Source of the DNA: Shewanella sairae
GTDB lineage: Bacteria > Pseudomonadota > Gammaproteobacteria > Enterobacterales > Shewanellaceae
Assembly (NCBI RefSeq): GCF_023283535.1
Contig: NZ_JAKILT010000010.1
Location: 1-64,000, forward strand
Length of the DNA stretch: 64,000 bases
Reading direction: 5' to 3'
The position numbers and the translations under genes were made by a program. The first letter of the stretch is position 1. Every line of letters begins with the position of its first letter. Below are positions 38,780 through 47,983 of the stretch, piece after piece. The notes beneath the pieces were generated by a model. The model was given only the letters and a program-made list of their open reading frames with translations. It was not told the DNA's origin and did no database searches.

Positions 38780-39988
38780 CTATTCTACAAAATGTATAAA
38801 TTGCACATCAGAATAGTTCGCGTTTAAAATTTCCGCCATCTTAAAACGAGAAGCAAAAGACATAATCACAATATGTAGCTCTCCATAAGCGTAAGCATCC
38901 TGTAAATTAATCACTGAGTACGCTTGAAACATTTCATCCTCTCTCGCCCATGAGTCAATCAAGTAGTTAACCTTAATATCAGCCTGTTTCAATTTAGGTA
39001 ACATTAGCTGGGTCATTGTATCTATACCCCATAGCGATACGGACTTCCATCCTAAATGTTGAATTTGGCTTAATATATTATCAAGAACCTCACTCGACAT
39101 ATCATCTTCAGATATAGAAAAAAACTCACTCATTCTTTGCTGCATATCAGGACATACTTGGAGATTATCAGGGAAATTAAAATCATCCTGTTTATCCCAG
39201 AGAGCAACATCAAATTTACTGGAGATCCCCGAATGTAATCCACTACCATCCTGACCAATATTTTGTACTAGTGAGTTTTTAGGAAAAATCGAAAAACATT
39301 GATTAGACAACTGGTAGAAGGTAGCTCGAGTATCTAAAGAGTCCAGGTGACCATTTACCTCAGCACGAAAACGATTGATTAAATCATCACCAAACTCAGC
39401 AACATTAATAGTTTTATTTAAATTCTCAAGATTTGTTGAAGAGATCGGTTGCATTAGTGGATAACTACGCGACCAAAACCCCACTCCCCAGGCAACAAAT
39501 CTAGGGAAAGCAAATATGTCATCAGAACTGTTTGATTTGAAGCTTGACTGCATAACATCAGCTATAGGAGGTGTATAACCACAAATACTCAAGACTCGAC
39601 TATCCGATTGATAAAGTGCTAGTGCTTGATTCATGTATACCAAAAAACCAGATGCAACTTTATTGTCATCTTCTAGAAAAATGACTTTACCGTGCTTGCC
39701 TAGAACCTCTTCAATTCCTTGACGATTATTTTTTTTTGCACCGTAATTACTTTCTCTTTCAATCACATGAACATGTTTAAACGCGCTCGTTCCTATTAAT
39801 CCTCTCAGATACTCTCTAACGGATTCAATCTCATCTTCATCTCCAGCACGAGCTCCATCACTAAAGATATACAATTGTGTTTGTGTTGCAAGCTCACATT
39901 TTGATAATGAATCAATTGTGGCTCTTAAATGTGATAAACGATGATAAGTTGAAATCATAAGAGGTGCAAAGTAACTTATATTAAACAA
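38780..39988 (-). CDS. family-2-like glycosyltransferase with extra C-terminal module
   Basis: The product is 402 residues from a TTG start with GGAGAGC upstream; this start keeps the opening strand FAPLMISTYHRLSHL of the GT-A fold. Residues 8-260 carry GT2-like motifs (YIFSDGA, VIFLEDDNKVASGFL as the likely metal-binding DxD region, FVAWGVGFWSRSY). The last ~88 residues (VSLWGIDTMTQLMLPKL...YLIDS) form a Rossmann-like module similar to the N-terminus of the neighbouring methyltransferase. As the last gene of the 19-gene operon it probably transfers one of the activated sugars made there. Acceptor and donor are not known. Confidence 0.75.
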   Translation of the reverse strand: MFNISYFAPLMISTYHRLSHLRATIDSLSKCELATQTQLYIFSDGARAGDEDEIESVREYLRGLIGTSAFKHVHVIERESNYGAKKNNRQGIEEVLGKHGKVIFLEDDNKVASGFLVYMNQALALYQSDSRVLSICGYTPPIADVMQSSFKSNSSDDIFAFPRFVAWGVGFWSRSYPLMQPISSTNLENLNKTINVAEFGDDLINRFRAEVNGHLDSLDTRATFYQLSNQCFSIFPKNSLVQNIGQDGSGLHSGISSKFDVALWDKQDDFNFPDNLQVCPDMQQRMSEFFSISEDDMSSEVLDNILSQIQHLGWKSVSLWGIDTMTQLMLPKLKQADIKVNYLIDSWAREDEMFQAYSVINLQDAYAYGELHIVIMSFASRFKMAEILNANYSDVQFIHFVE

Positions 39989-40038
39989 AACAGCTCTCCA
40001 TTTATAAAATAAGAGGCGTATGCCTCTTACCTAAACAT

Positions 40039-40269
40039 TTATTTATATATCTCAATTACATCGGATATATTTTTAATTTTATCAAATTCACTCTCTGGTA
40101 TTTGCTTTCCAGTTAATGCATCCAACTCTAAAAAAAAGTTGAATAAGTCTAGACTATCTAAACCGAGTTCTTTAAATGTTCTCGTCATATCTTTTTGTTG
40201 CTCCGAATCAATAACAACATCGATATTCGCCTGCGAAAATGCAGTATTGATATTCTCGAATATATTCAT
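40039..40269 (-). CDS. acyl carrier protein (second of two)
   Basis: The 76-residue acidic protein has the ACP motif GLDSLDLF, with Ser39 as the phosphopantetheine site. It lies 19 bp after the KAS-III-like gene, which suggests that it carries that enzyme's substrate or product. It is too distant from fatty-acid AcpP to be the housekeeping ACP, and no fab genes are near. Confidence 0.9.
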   Translation of the reverse strand: MNIFENINTAFSQANIDVVIDSEQQKDMTRTFKELGLDSLDLFNFFLELDALTGKQIPESEFDKIKNISDVIEIYK

Positions 40270-40288
40270 ATAACTGTTAACCTTCCAC

Positions 40289-41218
40289 CTAGATACTTAC
40301 TTTTTTACTTAAGAGTGTGGTCGCCCAAGACAACCCCACGCCAAAACCTGATATAACTATTTTGTTAAACCTTGATTCCTTAATATACCGCTCACACAAT
40401 AAAGGTATAGATGAAGATACTGTATTCCCTGTGTTTTCAATGTCAAATATAAACTTATCCTTTGAGTAATTTAACTTCCTCGTGATCACATCAATAATCG
40501 CGGCACTACCTTGATGTAATAAAAACAAGTCAATATCATCATGGACCAAATTAAATTTCTCAAGATAGTTATTAATTTGATCTGGAACATTTTGTGCGGC
40601 AAAGTTAAATACTGACCGTCCGTCCATAACTAAGCTTTCTTGCTTTACCAATGCGGAATAACCTTGACCATTAGTTGCTAATAAAGGCCGCTGTATTTCC
40701 CATTCACCATTTACAGACAGCCATGATGCAGTTGCCGCATCCCCAAAAAGCAAAGAGGTGTTTCTATCGTTCGAATCAACAATTTTTGAATAAGGATCTG
40801 CTGTTACTAATACTGCGTTTTGAAATCCCATCTCTTGCATATGTGCTTTCAGTATGCTTAATCCGTATACGTATCCAGAACAGCCTAACCCAATATCAAA
40901 GCAAGCAACCTGTTCTGGTAAACCTAATTTACCATGAATTATCGCTGAAGTATGAGGTAAACCACCAAAGTCACCATTTTGGGTGATCACCACAAGGGCC
41001 TCTATCTCTTCGAAGTTAAGTCCATGTTGATCACATAAGGCCCTTACTGCAGCACTCCCAATATCTGAAGCCTGTTCATCATAAGGTAACCTTGGTAATT
41101 GCCGAGCACCTATTTTATTGATTATAAATGACTCACTTTCAGAAAAAGCTTTTGCATTCTCGATATTATCAATCACTTGACTTGGTATGTAATTTGAAAT
41201 CGCTTTCAAATAAATCAA
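40289..41218 (-). CDS. 3-oxoacyl-ACP synthase III-like enzyme
   Basis: The 309-residue protein has a thiolase fold and the full KAS-III triad: Cys113 (IGLGCSGYVYGL), His234 (LLHQGS) and Asn264 (NTGNTVSSS). It should therefore be able to condense an acyl-CoA with malonyl-ACP or to transfer an acyl group. Related KAS-III genes occur in Pseudomonas flagellin-glycosylation islands, where the sugar carries a 3-hydroxybutyryl group. Here it would make a short 3-oxoacyl chain on the adjacent ACP for sugar acylation (inference). It overlaps the next upstream gene by 4 bp. Confidence 0.88.
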   Translation of the reverse strand: MIYLKAISNYIPSQVIDNIENAKAFSESESFIINKIGARQLPRLPYDEQASDIGSAAVRALCDQHGLNFEEIEALVVITQNGDFGGLPHTSAIIHGKLGLPEQVACFDIGLGCSGYVYGLSILKAHMQEMGFQNAVLVTADPYSKIVDSNDRNTSLLFGDAATASWLSVNGEWEIQRPLLATNGQGYSALVKQESLVMDGRSVFNFAAQNVPDQINNYLEKFNLVHDDIDLFLLHQGSAAIIDVITRKLNYSKDKFIFDIENTGNTVSSSIPLLCERYIKESRFNKIVISGFGVGLSWATTLLSKKVSI

Positions 41219-41763
41219 AGTGTCTCTCCTATCGCAAAAATAACCTTTGCTTTCAGAATCCCATTTAAATAAACAAGATTCTCACTAAAGCGTTGTGGTA
41301 CAAATGAACCGCGTTCAATACTAATTTCGCCTTCAAAATCATCGTTATTTTCTTCAGTACGATATTGAGTAAAAAGCCATTTCCCACTCTTTGGATGTTC
41401 TAATGCATAATTTAATTTTTTGGTTAAGGCAATTAAATTCTCAATCATCGAAAACTGCATATTACGACTCATTGTTAATCGTTTTTCATACAAAGTCGCG
41501 GCCTCAACCAAAGACTCCTCATCAAATTGGTAACGCTCTGTTACTGACTCATTAGTTTCTAATAAGTAATATTTTTGCGTCTTGGTTTTTATCTCAGCAA
41601 CTAATGAACCATCATTTTCTGTTGACAAAGTACATTGCTTATTCGTCATTTTTCGAATAATCAAAAACTCAACATTATCATCAACTGCCGCCATCACATG
41701 ATCAAATATATCACCACCTTGGATATAATTACGTTCACCTTTAAATCGAAATGTTAATTGCAT
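41215..41763 (-). CDS. unknown protein of the glycosylation operon
   Basis: I do not recognise this 182-residue protein. It has no signal peptide, no membrane segment and no motif I know. It is a mixed alpha/beta, charged protein with a strand-rich first half (QLTFRFKGERNYIQGGDIFDHV) and a helical stretch at about 85-120. It overlaps the KAS-III-like gene by 4 bp and follows the hexapeptide acyltransferase by 5 bp, so it is translated with them. A role in making or loading the acyl group is possible from position alone; no catalytic residues can be assigned. Confidence 0.8.
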   Translation of the reverse strand: MQLTFRFKGERNYIQGGDIFDHVMAAVDDNVEFLIIRKMTNKQCTLSTENDGSLVAEIKTKTQKYYLLETNESVTERYQFDEESLVEAATLYEKRLTMSRNMQFSMIENLIALTKKLNYALEHPKSGKWLFTQYRTEENNDDFEGEISIERGSFVPQRFSENLVYLNGILKAKVIFAIGETL

Positions 41764-41768
41764 ATATA

Positions 41769-42710
41769 TTAGCCCTGCTGAGGAACACCATTTAAGTTCA
41801 TTTGTGATGGAATTTGCCGTGCTGGCATTGCGATATAAGTAACGCTATCAGTCTCGATCGATTTATTGATAACGGCACCTGCTCCAATAGTTACCCGTTC
41901 AGCAATTCTCATATGCGAAACTACTACGCTACCTGCACCAAGAAAACTGTGCCCCCCAATCTGAGCATTACCCGCTATTGTGCAATTATTAGAAATATGC
42001 ACCTGTTTACCAACTCGAACACCATGACCAATTTGACTACCATGAGCTATCACTGCTCCCTGGTGGATCACAGTATCTTCACTCACAGAGCCACGGGCAA
42101 TTGTTACATTTGAACCAACCATCACTTGACTTTCAATAACAACCCCGCCAATTTGTGGTTGAATCACTTTGCATTGATTTTGCTCGTCCCACACCCAAGC
42201 CATACCCTGAGCACCAATCACGGTATTGTCTTGAATCACTGAATAGTCACCAATCGACACATTGTCATGAACAACCACATTTGTGCCAATTAAACAGTGT
42301 TGACCAATAACCGCCTTACCAATCTTACAAAAGTCACCAATATTATGATGCGCACCAATTATTGCCTCTTCTGCAATTTGAGTATGTTTCCCGATGCTAC
42401 TGTTATGTGCTATCGGTGAATGGTAAGATCTCATCAGTTTATAAAAAATTAACTGTGGTTCGGCAACGATAATATAAGTGTTAATCGAAGTATCATCGAA
42501 TGTATCATCGAATGTATCTAAATTTTTTCCAACCAACACTACTGAGTCTGTAATATCACATGGTAAATCCTTCCCCGAGAAATAGTAAAGACTATTAGGA
42601 ATAATCTTTTTCATACTCCCAAAATTAATACAGTCAATCTGCTTACCGTATACTTTGTATTCTGTTTTAGAATCCTCGAGAAATTTAATAATTTCGCTAA
42701 ATATAATCAT
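41769..42710 (-). CDS. hexapeptide-repeat (LpxD-like) sugar N-acyltransferase
   Basis: The product is 313 residues from ATG 42710, which has a GATGAGAG site and overlaps the aminotransferase end by 14 bp. The N-terminal ~100 residues look like the LpxD nucleotide-binding domain (NSLYYFSG, DSVVLVG). The rest is a left-handed beta helix of hexapeptide repeats (IGAHHNIGDFCKIG ... IGGHSFLGAGSVV). A likely catalytic His lies in the repeat region. LpxD-like enzymes use acyl-ACP, which fits the neighbouring ACP and KAS-III-like genes. The proposed role is N-acylation of the dTDP-4-amino sugar (inference). Confidence 0.85.
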   Translation of the reverse strand: MIIFSEIIKFLEDSKTEYKVYGKQIDCINFGSMKKIIPNSLYYFSGKDLPCDITDSVVLVGKNLDTFDDTFDDTSINTYIIVAEPQLIFYKLMRSYHSPIAHNSSIGKHTQIAEEAIIGAHHNIGDFCKIGKAVIGQHCLIGTNVVVHDNVSIGDYSVIQDNTVIGAQGMAWVWDEQNQCKVIQPQIGGVVIESQVMVGSNVTIARGSVSEDTVIHQGAVIAHGSQIGHGVRVGKQVHISNNCTIAGNAQIGGHSFLGAGSVVVSHMRIAERVTIGAGAVINKSIETDSVTYIAMPARQIPSQMNLNGVPQQG

Positions 42711-43776
42711 AGATACTCTCATCAAGTGGAAGCACAACCATCGCCATATTTTTCTTTGTCATTTTATAAGATAACGGCAAGCATAAAATTGTTTTGCTAA
42801 TCCCCAAGCTAGTCTGGCAACATTTACCATCGTGGTAGGCCTTGTCCAAGCTCGGATAAAAATACCGCCTAGGGAATACATCATGGGCTTCTAACTTTGC
42901 TTTTGAAGCAAGTAACGCTTGTTCACTTTCAAAAACAATCGGAAAGTAAGCACCGTTTTGGGTAGCTTGTGCACTCCATTTTTGGAATTGGTATTTACCT
43001 TTCAGTAAATCAGTATACCTTTCATGGCTATACACACGATCTTGAATAATCATATCAATATCATCTAATACGCAAAGCCCCATCGCCGCTTCAAATTCAT
43101 TCATTTTGGCGTTAGTCCCGAGACCCTCGATTTTATCGGGGCCTGTGATACCAAAGTTGATAAGCAGCCTGACTTTTGCGGCGATCTCATCTGATTCAGT
43201 GATAATCGCACCGCCTTCAATGGTGTGAAAGACCTTAGTAGCATGAAAGCTTAAGGTGCTGATATCACCATGTTTCAACACACTTTGACCTTTATAGCTC
43301 ACCCCAAAAGCATGCGCCGCATCATAGATCACTTTTAGTCCGTGTTTATCCGCTATGTGTTGAATCTTTTCTACTTCACAAGGGTTACCGAACACATGAA
43401 CAGGCAAAATAGCTGAAGTACTCGGAGTAATATGTGACTCGATGAGTGAAGGGTCTAAATTAAATGTCTGTGGATCTATGTCGCAAAACTTAGGTGTTAG
43501 CCCTTCCCACAACAATGTACTCGCCGTTGCTGCAAAGCTAAAAGGCGTCGTGATCACCTCCCCTTTTAAGCCAAGCGCTTTATAAGCCACTTGTAAAGCA
43601 AGTGAACCATTGGCGACACATATCACATGCTTAACACCAAGATACTTTGCTAGGCGGCTTTCAAGCTCTTGAAGCAAAGGTCCTGAGTTAGTTAACTGGC
43701 CTGATTCAAAAATGCGATCTATATAGGCTTTATATTTATCTTTATTAGGTAAATAGGCTTTAGTAACCGGAATCAT
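42697..43776 (-). CDS. DegT/DnrJ/EryC1 sugar aminotransferase (VioA-like)
   Basis: The 359-residue PLP aminotransferase has catalytic Lys181 in [15 protein letters not shown] and the [14 protein letters not shown] substrate region. It overlaps rmlA by 4 bp, so its substrate is probably dTDP-4-keto-6-deoxyglucose. No 3,4-ketoisomerase (FdtA/QdtA type) is in the operon. C-4 amination to dTDP-4-amino-4,6-dideoxyglucose (viosamine) is therefore more likely than C-3 amination. It is distinct from PseC in the same operon. Confidence 0.85.
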   Translation of the reverse strand: MIPVTKAYLPNKDKYKAYIDRIFESGQLTNSGPLLQELESRLAKYLGVKHVICVANGSLALQVAYKALGLKGEVITTPFSFAATASTLLWEGLTPKFCDIDPQTFNLDPSLIESHITPSTSAILPVHVFGNPCEVEKIQHIADKHGLKVIYDAAHAFGVSYKGQSVLKHGDISTLSFHATKVFHTIEGGAIITESDEIAAKVRLLINFGITGPDKIEGLGTNAKMNEFEAAMGLCVLDDIDMIIQDRVYSHERYTDLLKGKYQFQKWSAQATQNGAYFPIVFESEQALLASKAKLEAHDVFPRRYFYPSLDKAYHDGKCCQTSLGISKTILCLPLSYKMTKKNMAMVVLPLDESIYDYI

Positions 43777-44645
43777 TTACTGCTCTCAATTAAACTGAGC
43801 AGATATTGCCCATAGTTATTTTTATTAAATGGTTGAGCCAATTTTTTTATTTCAGCAGCAGAAAGCCAGCCTTCAAGCCAAGCAATCTCTTCTAAACAGG
43901 CGATTTTATAACCTTGCCTCTTTTCAATTGTTTCTACAAAATGTGCAGCATCTAATAAGCTTTCATGTGTACCGGTATCCAGCCAAGCAAACCCCCTGCC
44001 GAGCAATTCGACCTTCAACTTTTTCTTTTGTAGATAGATTTGATTTATCGCAGTGACTTCCAATTCTCCACGTGCAGACGGAGTAATTGATTTAGCAATA
44101 TCGACCACATCATTATCGTAAAAATATAACCCTGTTACCGCGAAGTTGGATTTCGGCTTTTCAGGTTTTTCCTCTATTGATATAGCACATTTGTTTTTAT
44201 CAAACTCAACAACACCAAAACGCTCAGGATCTTTCACCTGATAACCAAATACAGTTGCCCCTTCAGTTCTTGCAGCAACTTCACGTAACTTAGGGCTAAA
44301 TCCTTGACCATAAAAAATATTATCCCCTAATACCAAACACACGTTATCGCTGCCGATAAAATCAGCACCAATAATAAATGCCTGTGCTAGCCCCTTAGGT
44401 TCAGGTTGAACTGCATAACTCAATTCAATACCAAATCGCTTACCATCACCTAAAAGTCGATAAAAACTATCTTGGTCCTCCGGTGTCGTAATAATCAATA
44501 TTTCACGTATTCCAGCCAACATTAAAACCGAAAGGGGGTAGTAGATCATCGGCTTGTCATAAATAGGTAATAACTGCTTAGATACCCCCATTGTAATAGG
44601 GTAAAGGCGGGTACCAGCTCCACCAGCAAGAACAATGCCTTTCAT
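43773..44645 (-). CDS. rmlA: glucose-1-phosphate thymidylyltransferase RmlA
   Basis: The 290-residue protein has the nucleotidyltransferase motif [16 protein letters not shown] at the N-terminus and the RmlA motifs [16 protein letters not shown] and [14 protein letters not shown]. It makes dTDP-glucose from glucose-1-phosphate. The ATG overlaps the rmlB stop by one base (TGATG). Confidence 0.96.
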   Translation of the reverse strand: MKGIVLAGGAGTRLYPITMGVSKQLLPIYDKPMIYYPLSVLMLAGIREILIITTPEDQDSFYRLLGDGKRFGIELSYAVQPEPKGLAQAFIIGADFIGSDNVCLVLGDNIFYGQGFSPKLREVAARTEGATVFGYQVKDPERFGVVEFDKNKCAISIEEKPEKPKSNFAVTGLYFYDNDVVDIAKSITPSARGELEVTAINQIYLQKKKLKVELLGRGFAWLDTGTHESLLDAAHFVETIEKRQGYKIACLEEIAWLEGWLSAAEIKKLAQPFNKNNYGQYLLSLIESSK

Positions 44646-45706
44646 CAATTAATCCCCAAACGAGTCAGTTGGTATTCACCGGAAAGCACTCTTTGCCACC
44701 AGTGTTTATTATCCAAAAACCACCGCACTGTCTTTTTCAATCCACTATCGAAACTCTCATTTGGCACCCATGCTAAATCACGTTTGATTTTTGAAGCATC
44801 GATAGCATAGCGCATATCATGGCCTGGTCGATCTGGAACATAAGTGATCAAGTCTCGATACTTTTTTACCCCAACAGGTTTATTTGGTGCCATCTCTTCC
44901 AGTAAAGCGCATAGAGCTTCAATGACTTCAATATTGGTTTTTTCGTTATGCCCACCGATATTATAACGTTGCCCAGCTTCAGCTTTTGTCACTACGGTAT
45001 AAAGTGCTTTTGCATGATCTTCAACGTATAACCAGTCGCGAATTTGCTGGCCACTACCATATACTGGCAAGGGCTTTCCCTGTAGTGCATTTAATATTAC
45101 ATGCGGAATGAGTTTTTCTGGGAAATGATATGGCCCATAATTATTAGAGCAGCTAGTGATAATAATAGGAAAGCCATAAGTTCGCCCCCAGGCACTCACT
45201 AAATGATCAGAACCTGCCTTACTAGCTGAATAAGGACTACTCGGTTGATATGGCGTTGCTTCAGTAAAGAGCTCAGTAGTTAGCTCCAAATCACCATAAA
45301 CCTCATCGGTAGAAATATGATGAAACTTAAAAGCAGACTTTTGATCTTGTGTTAACGTTCGCCAATAATGATAAGACGTATCAAGCAGGTTAAATGTTCC
45401 TACAAGATTAGTTTGAATAAAAACCGATGGGCCATCTATTGATCTATCAACATGAGACTCTGCAGCTAAATGCATAACCGCATCAGGTTGATGCTCACGA
45501 AAAACCCGTTGAAGTTCGACTTTATTGCAAATATCAACATGTTCAAATCTATAACGTGGATGATTAACTGCATTCGGTATTGACTCAAGGTTGCCTGCAT
45601 AGGTTAACGCATCAACGTTGACGACGCTATCTGAAGTATTATCTAAAATGTACCTAATCAGCGCACTACCAATAAACCCTGCACCGCCTGTCACTAATAT
45701 TTTCAA
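44645..45706 (-). CDS. rmlB: dTDP-glucose 4,6-dehydratase RmlB
   Basis: The 353-residue extended SDR has the NAD motif [12 protein letters not shown] (6-17), the catalytic [11 protein letters not shown] region and [11 protein letters not shown]. It forms dTDP-4-keto-6-deoxyglucose. rmlC and rmlD are absent, so the product goes to the aminotransferase, not to rhamnose. It follows the LuxC-like gene by 22 bp, the largest gap inside the operon apart from the one before the last gene (about 50 bp) and the one after pseI (about 39 bp). Confidence 0.96.
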   Translation of the reverse strand: MKILVTGGAGFIGSALIRYILDNTSDSVVNVDALTYAGNLESIPNAVNHPRYRFEHVDICNKVELQRVFREHQPDAVMHLAAESHVDRSIDGPSVFIQTNLVGTFNLLDTSYHYWRTLTQDQKSAFKFHHISTDEVYGDLELTTELFTEATPYQPSSPYSASKAGSDHLVSAWGRTYGFPIIITSCSNNYGPYHFPEKLIPHVILNALQGKPLPVYGSGQQIRDWLYVEDHAKALYTVVTKAEAGQRYNIGGHNEKTNIEVIEALCALLEEMAPNKPVGVKKYRDLITYVPDRPGHDMRYAIDASKIKRDLAWVPNESFDSGLKKTVRWFLDNKHWWQRVLSGEYQLTRLGIN

Positions 45707-45728
45707 AGTTTTTCCTACTGATTAAGCA

Positions 45729-46904
45729 TCAAACTAACATTCTAGATTGGCGAGAAAACATACTGACCAATTCCATACCATCCCAAACCAAGTCAAAATT
45801 CAAAGCCTGACCAACTGGCACAACTCGATCAATTCCCACTACCTGTTCAGCAAACCAATCTTGTAGCTTGACACTCTCAATGCCCCAATAACTCAGAGTC
45901 TGATGATAATGCTTTAACATTGGTGTTAATTGATTAAGCTCAGTTAGCTCTACTTCAACAAACAAGCCATTGCCACTGTGTTCTTGCGCTTGTATATCTG
46001 TTAAATGGCTCGCAGATAAACGGCAACACCAGCTATGTTGTTGAAAGCCTTGTATACTGTTATCGAGCAAGATTAACTGCTGAGCATTAGCAAAAGCATC
46101 ATAGAAATTACGTTCTTCAAGCCATTGTTTATCATTTACAGTTATGTCTAATTGCGACCAAAATCGTTGTTTCGCATCAGCGATTGAAGAACTATCACCT
46201 AACCAAACTAACGTTTTAGCTGAGCTACAGCCTTGCTGCGAAAAAGTCAGCTGATCTTTAAGAAAGTCCTGAGCTAACTGAATAACTTCTTGTTCACTGG
46301 CATCGAGTATTACAGTCGCATCGAGTAAACATAAAGAGTATTTATGTCCAAAAGCTAATTCTCTCGCATGAGCAGGGATAGTATGTATACGCTGAGCTTG
46401 TATCGCACTGTCACTTCCCCATAATACCCTAGCGTCTACTTGGCTTATCAGCAGACTCAACTCATGGTCTTCCCGAGCACACCGAATCAATTGGAGCCTA
46501 GCATTTTGCTGTGGAAACTCTTTTGCCAGCACACTAATAGCCTTGATTAACACTTCAGTGCTACCGCCGCTGCGATTCGATAAGCGAATGATGTTGGCAT
46601 TACCACACAGCAGGCTTAAGATCCCTGAATAGGCAAATAAACTATCGACATTACTCGGTGTTGAATGGTAAACCATTCCCAAAGGTCGATAAATAACATC
46701 CCTGTGCCTATACGCTGCAAGTAGATGAGTCAGATTGCTACGCCTTAACCAATACCCTAAGGCGACAAGATCTGGGAATTGCTTAATATTATTTTGGGTC
46801 AATAAAGCCCTGCTAAGAGCCTGACAATACTCCAAATCCTGTTCAGTAAAAGCCGAGCAGGCCAGTGCTGGAGACTCACTAAAATTTAACCACTCAATAC
46901 TCAT
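45729..46904 (-). CDS. LuxC-like acyl-CoA reductase
   Basis: The 391-residue protein has LuxC-family (fatty-acid reductase) features: the GMVYHSTPSNVDSLFAYS segment (about 76-93), GNANIIRLSNRSGGS (101-115) and an active-site Cys226 in FSQQGCSSAKTLV, the LuxC QQxCSS motif. LuxC reduces an acyl group, held as a thioester on this Cys, to an aldehyde with NADPH. It is coupled to a LuxE-like gene by a 4-bp overlap. No luciferase genes are near, so the aldehyde would serve something else, presumably the glycan. It is shorter than light-organ LuxC (about 480 residues). Confidence 0.82.
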   Translation of the reverse strand: MSIEWLNFSESPALACSAFTEQDLEYCQALSRALLTQNNIKQFPDLVALGYWLRRSNLTHLLAAYRHRDVIYRPLGMVYHSTPSNVDSLFAYSGILSLLCGNANIIRLSNRSGGSTEVLIKAISVLAKEFPQQNARLQLIRCAREDHELSLLISQVDARVLWGSDSAIQAQRIHTIPAHARELAFGHKYSLCLLDATVILDASEQEVIQLAQDFLKDQLTFSQQGCSSAKTLVWLGDSSSIADAKQRFWSQLDITVNDKQWLEERNFYDAFANAQQLILLDNSIQGFQQHSWCCRLSASHLTDIQAQEHSGNGLFVEVELTELNQLTPMLKHYHQTLSYWGIESVKLQDWFAEQVVGIDRVVPVGQALNFDLVWDGMELVSMFSRQSRMLV

Positions 46905-47983
46905 AACGCACCTGCTGCTTGATAAGTGTCACTGCAGCCACGCGCTTCTGACTTAGGTAAACGACCTAAAACACTGAAATACTTCCCTTTACGACCACAT
47001 TTACAATTATCTTCACCATGAATAACACCACGGTCTTCCGTCAAAAGGCTATGCCCTGGATAACTATGCGGCAAAGTGGATAGCAGCTGTAACACACCTT
47101 GTTGTTCATTATTTGCAAGCTGCCAGCTACCTGGCACCCTAACTAACACATCAGCATAACTTGGGCAGTGCAAATAACCATGTTCACATTCAACAAAAAT
47201 GGCACCTACCTGCTCTACCATTCCATAAAAATTGTGTACTCGCTCAACACCCGTTAATCGTTTTACTTGTTGTTTAAATACAGAGTTGCTTACGGCTATT
47301 TGCTCAAGTTTTTTCCAACCACCACTGTGGATCAATATGCCTTGGGGAAGATGCAACTGTATATTCTGATCGACCAATTGCTCTAACCAGTGCTGCCATA
47401 CCATAAAGGTAAAACCGAATATCAATACAGGCCCGTCAGCAAAACGTTCGCAAAACTCTGTTACTGCAGGCCAATTCGGGCTCATATCATCGTTTAATGC
47501 AAAACAATGATTACGCCCCATAAAAGATAAACCTTGAATGCCTGCGCCACGAGCACTGAAATTAGCTCGATCTTTAATTACTGATGGGCAATCGATAATT
47601 AACATCGGCAAACGTTGCTTACCTAGCCATTGCTGCATAATTTTCACAAGAATACGCGACTGCACTGCAGCCGTATCTGCGTCCAATACAATGCGTGAAG
47701 GCGTTCCTGTGGTGCCGCTTGAATAAAGGGTTTTAAAAACTTGTTGTTCAGATACAGATTGTAACGAAAACTGCTTGAAAAGCCTGACTGACAACCAAGG
47801 AATGTCCTTCAACTCGAGTGCTGAGTCATCTGCCGTAAATCTTGGCCACTGCACCGACACAAGCCGAGCATAAGCAGGACAAGCCTTAATATGATGTTGG
47901 CTCAACTGTTTCAACTCATTTATCAAAGCTGGCGTTTTTTGTGTTGCAGTCAATTCATATGGTGACTGTTCTAGCAAGCTCAT
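46901..47983 (-). CDS. LuxE-like acyl-protein synthetase
   Basis: The 360-residue protein has the LuxE/adenylate-forming motif TLYSSGTTGTPSRIV (about 86-99). Its C-terminus carries Cys350 in ARGCSDTYQ, with ten residues after it. In light-organ LuxE the acylated Cys is also close to the C-terminus, on a flexible arm that hands the acyl group to LuxC. The conserved Cys suggests that the acyl-transfer function is kept. An additional CKCGRKGK cluster lies at about 328-335. It overlaps its neighbours by 4 bp on both sides. Confidence 0.82.
   Translation of the reverse strand: MSLLEQSPYELTATQKTPALINELKQLSQHHIKACPAYARLVSVQWPRFTADDSALELKDIPWLSVRLFKQFSLQSVSEQQVFKTLYSSGTTGTPSRIVLDADTAAVQSRILVKIMQQWLGKQRLPMLIIDCPSVIKDRANFSARGAGIQGLSFMGRNHCFALNDDMSPNWPAVTEFCERFADGPVLIFGFTFMVWQHWLEQLVDQNIQLHLPQGILIHSGGWKKLEQIAVSNSVFKQQVKRLTGVERVHNFYGMVEQVGAIFVECEHGYLHCPSYADVLVRVPGSWQLANNEQQGVLQLLSTLPHSYPGHSLLTEDRGVIHGEDNCKCGRKGKYFSVLGRLPKSEARGCSDTYQAAGAL

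Noticed and set aside
45729..47983. A bioluminescence (lux) operon
   Set aside because: Only LuxC- and LuxE-like genes are present; there is no luciferase (luxAB), luxD, luxG or lux regulator, and the surrounding genes are for sugar synthesis.
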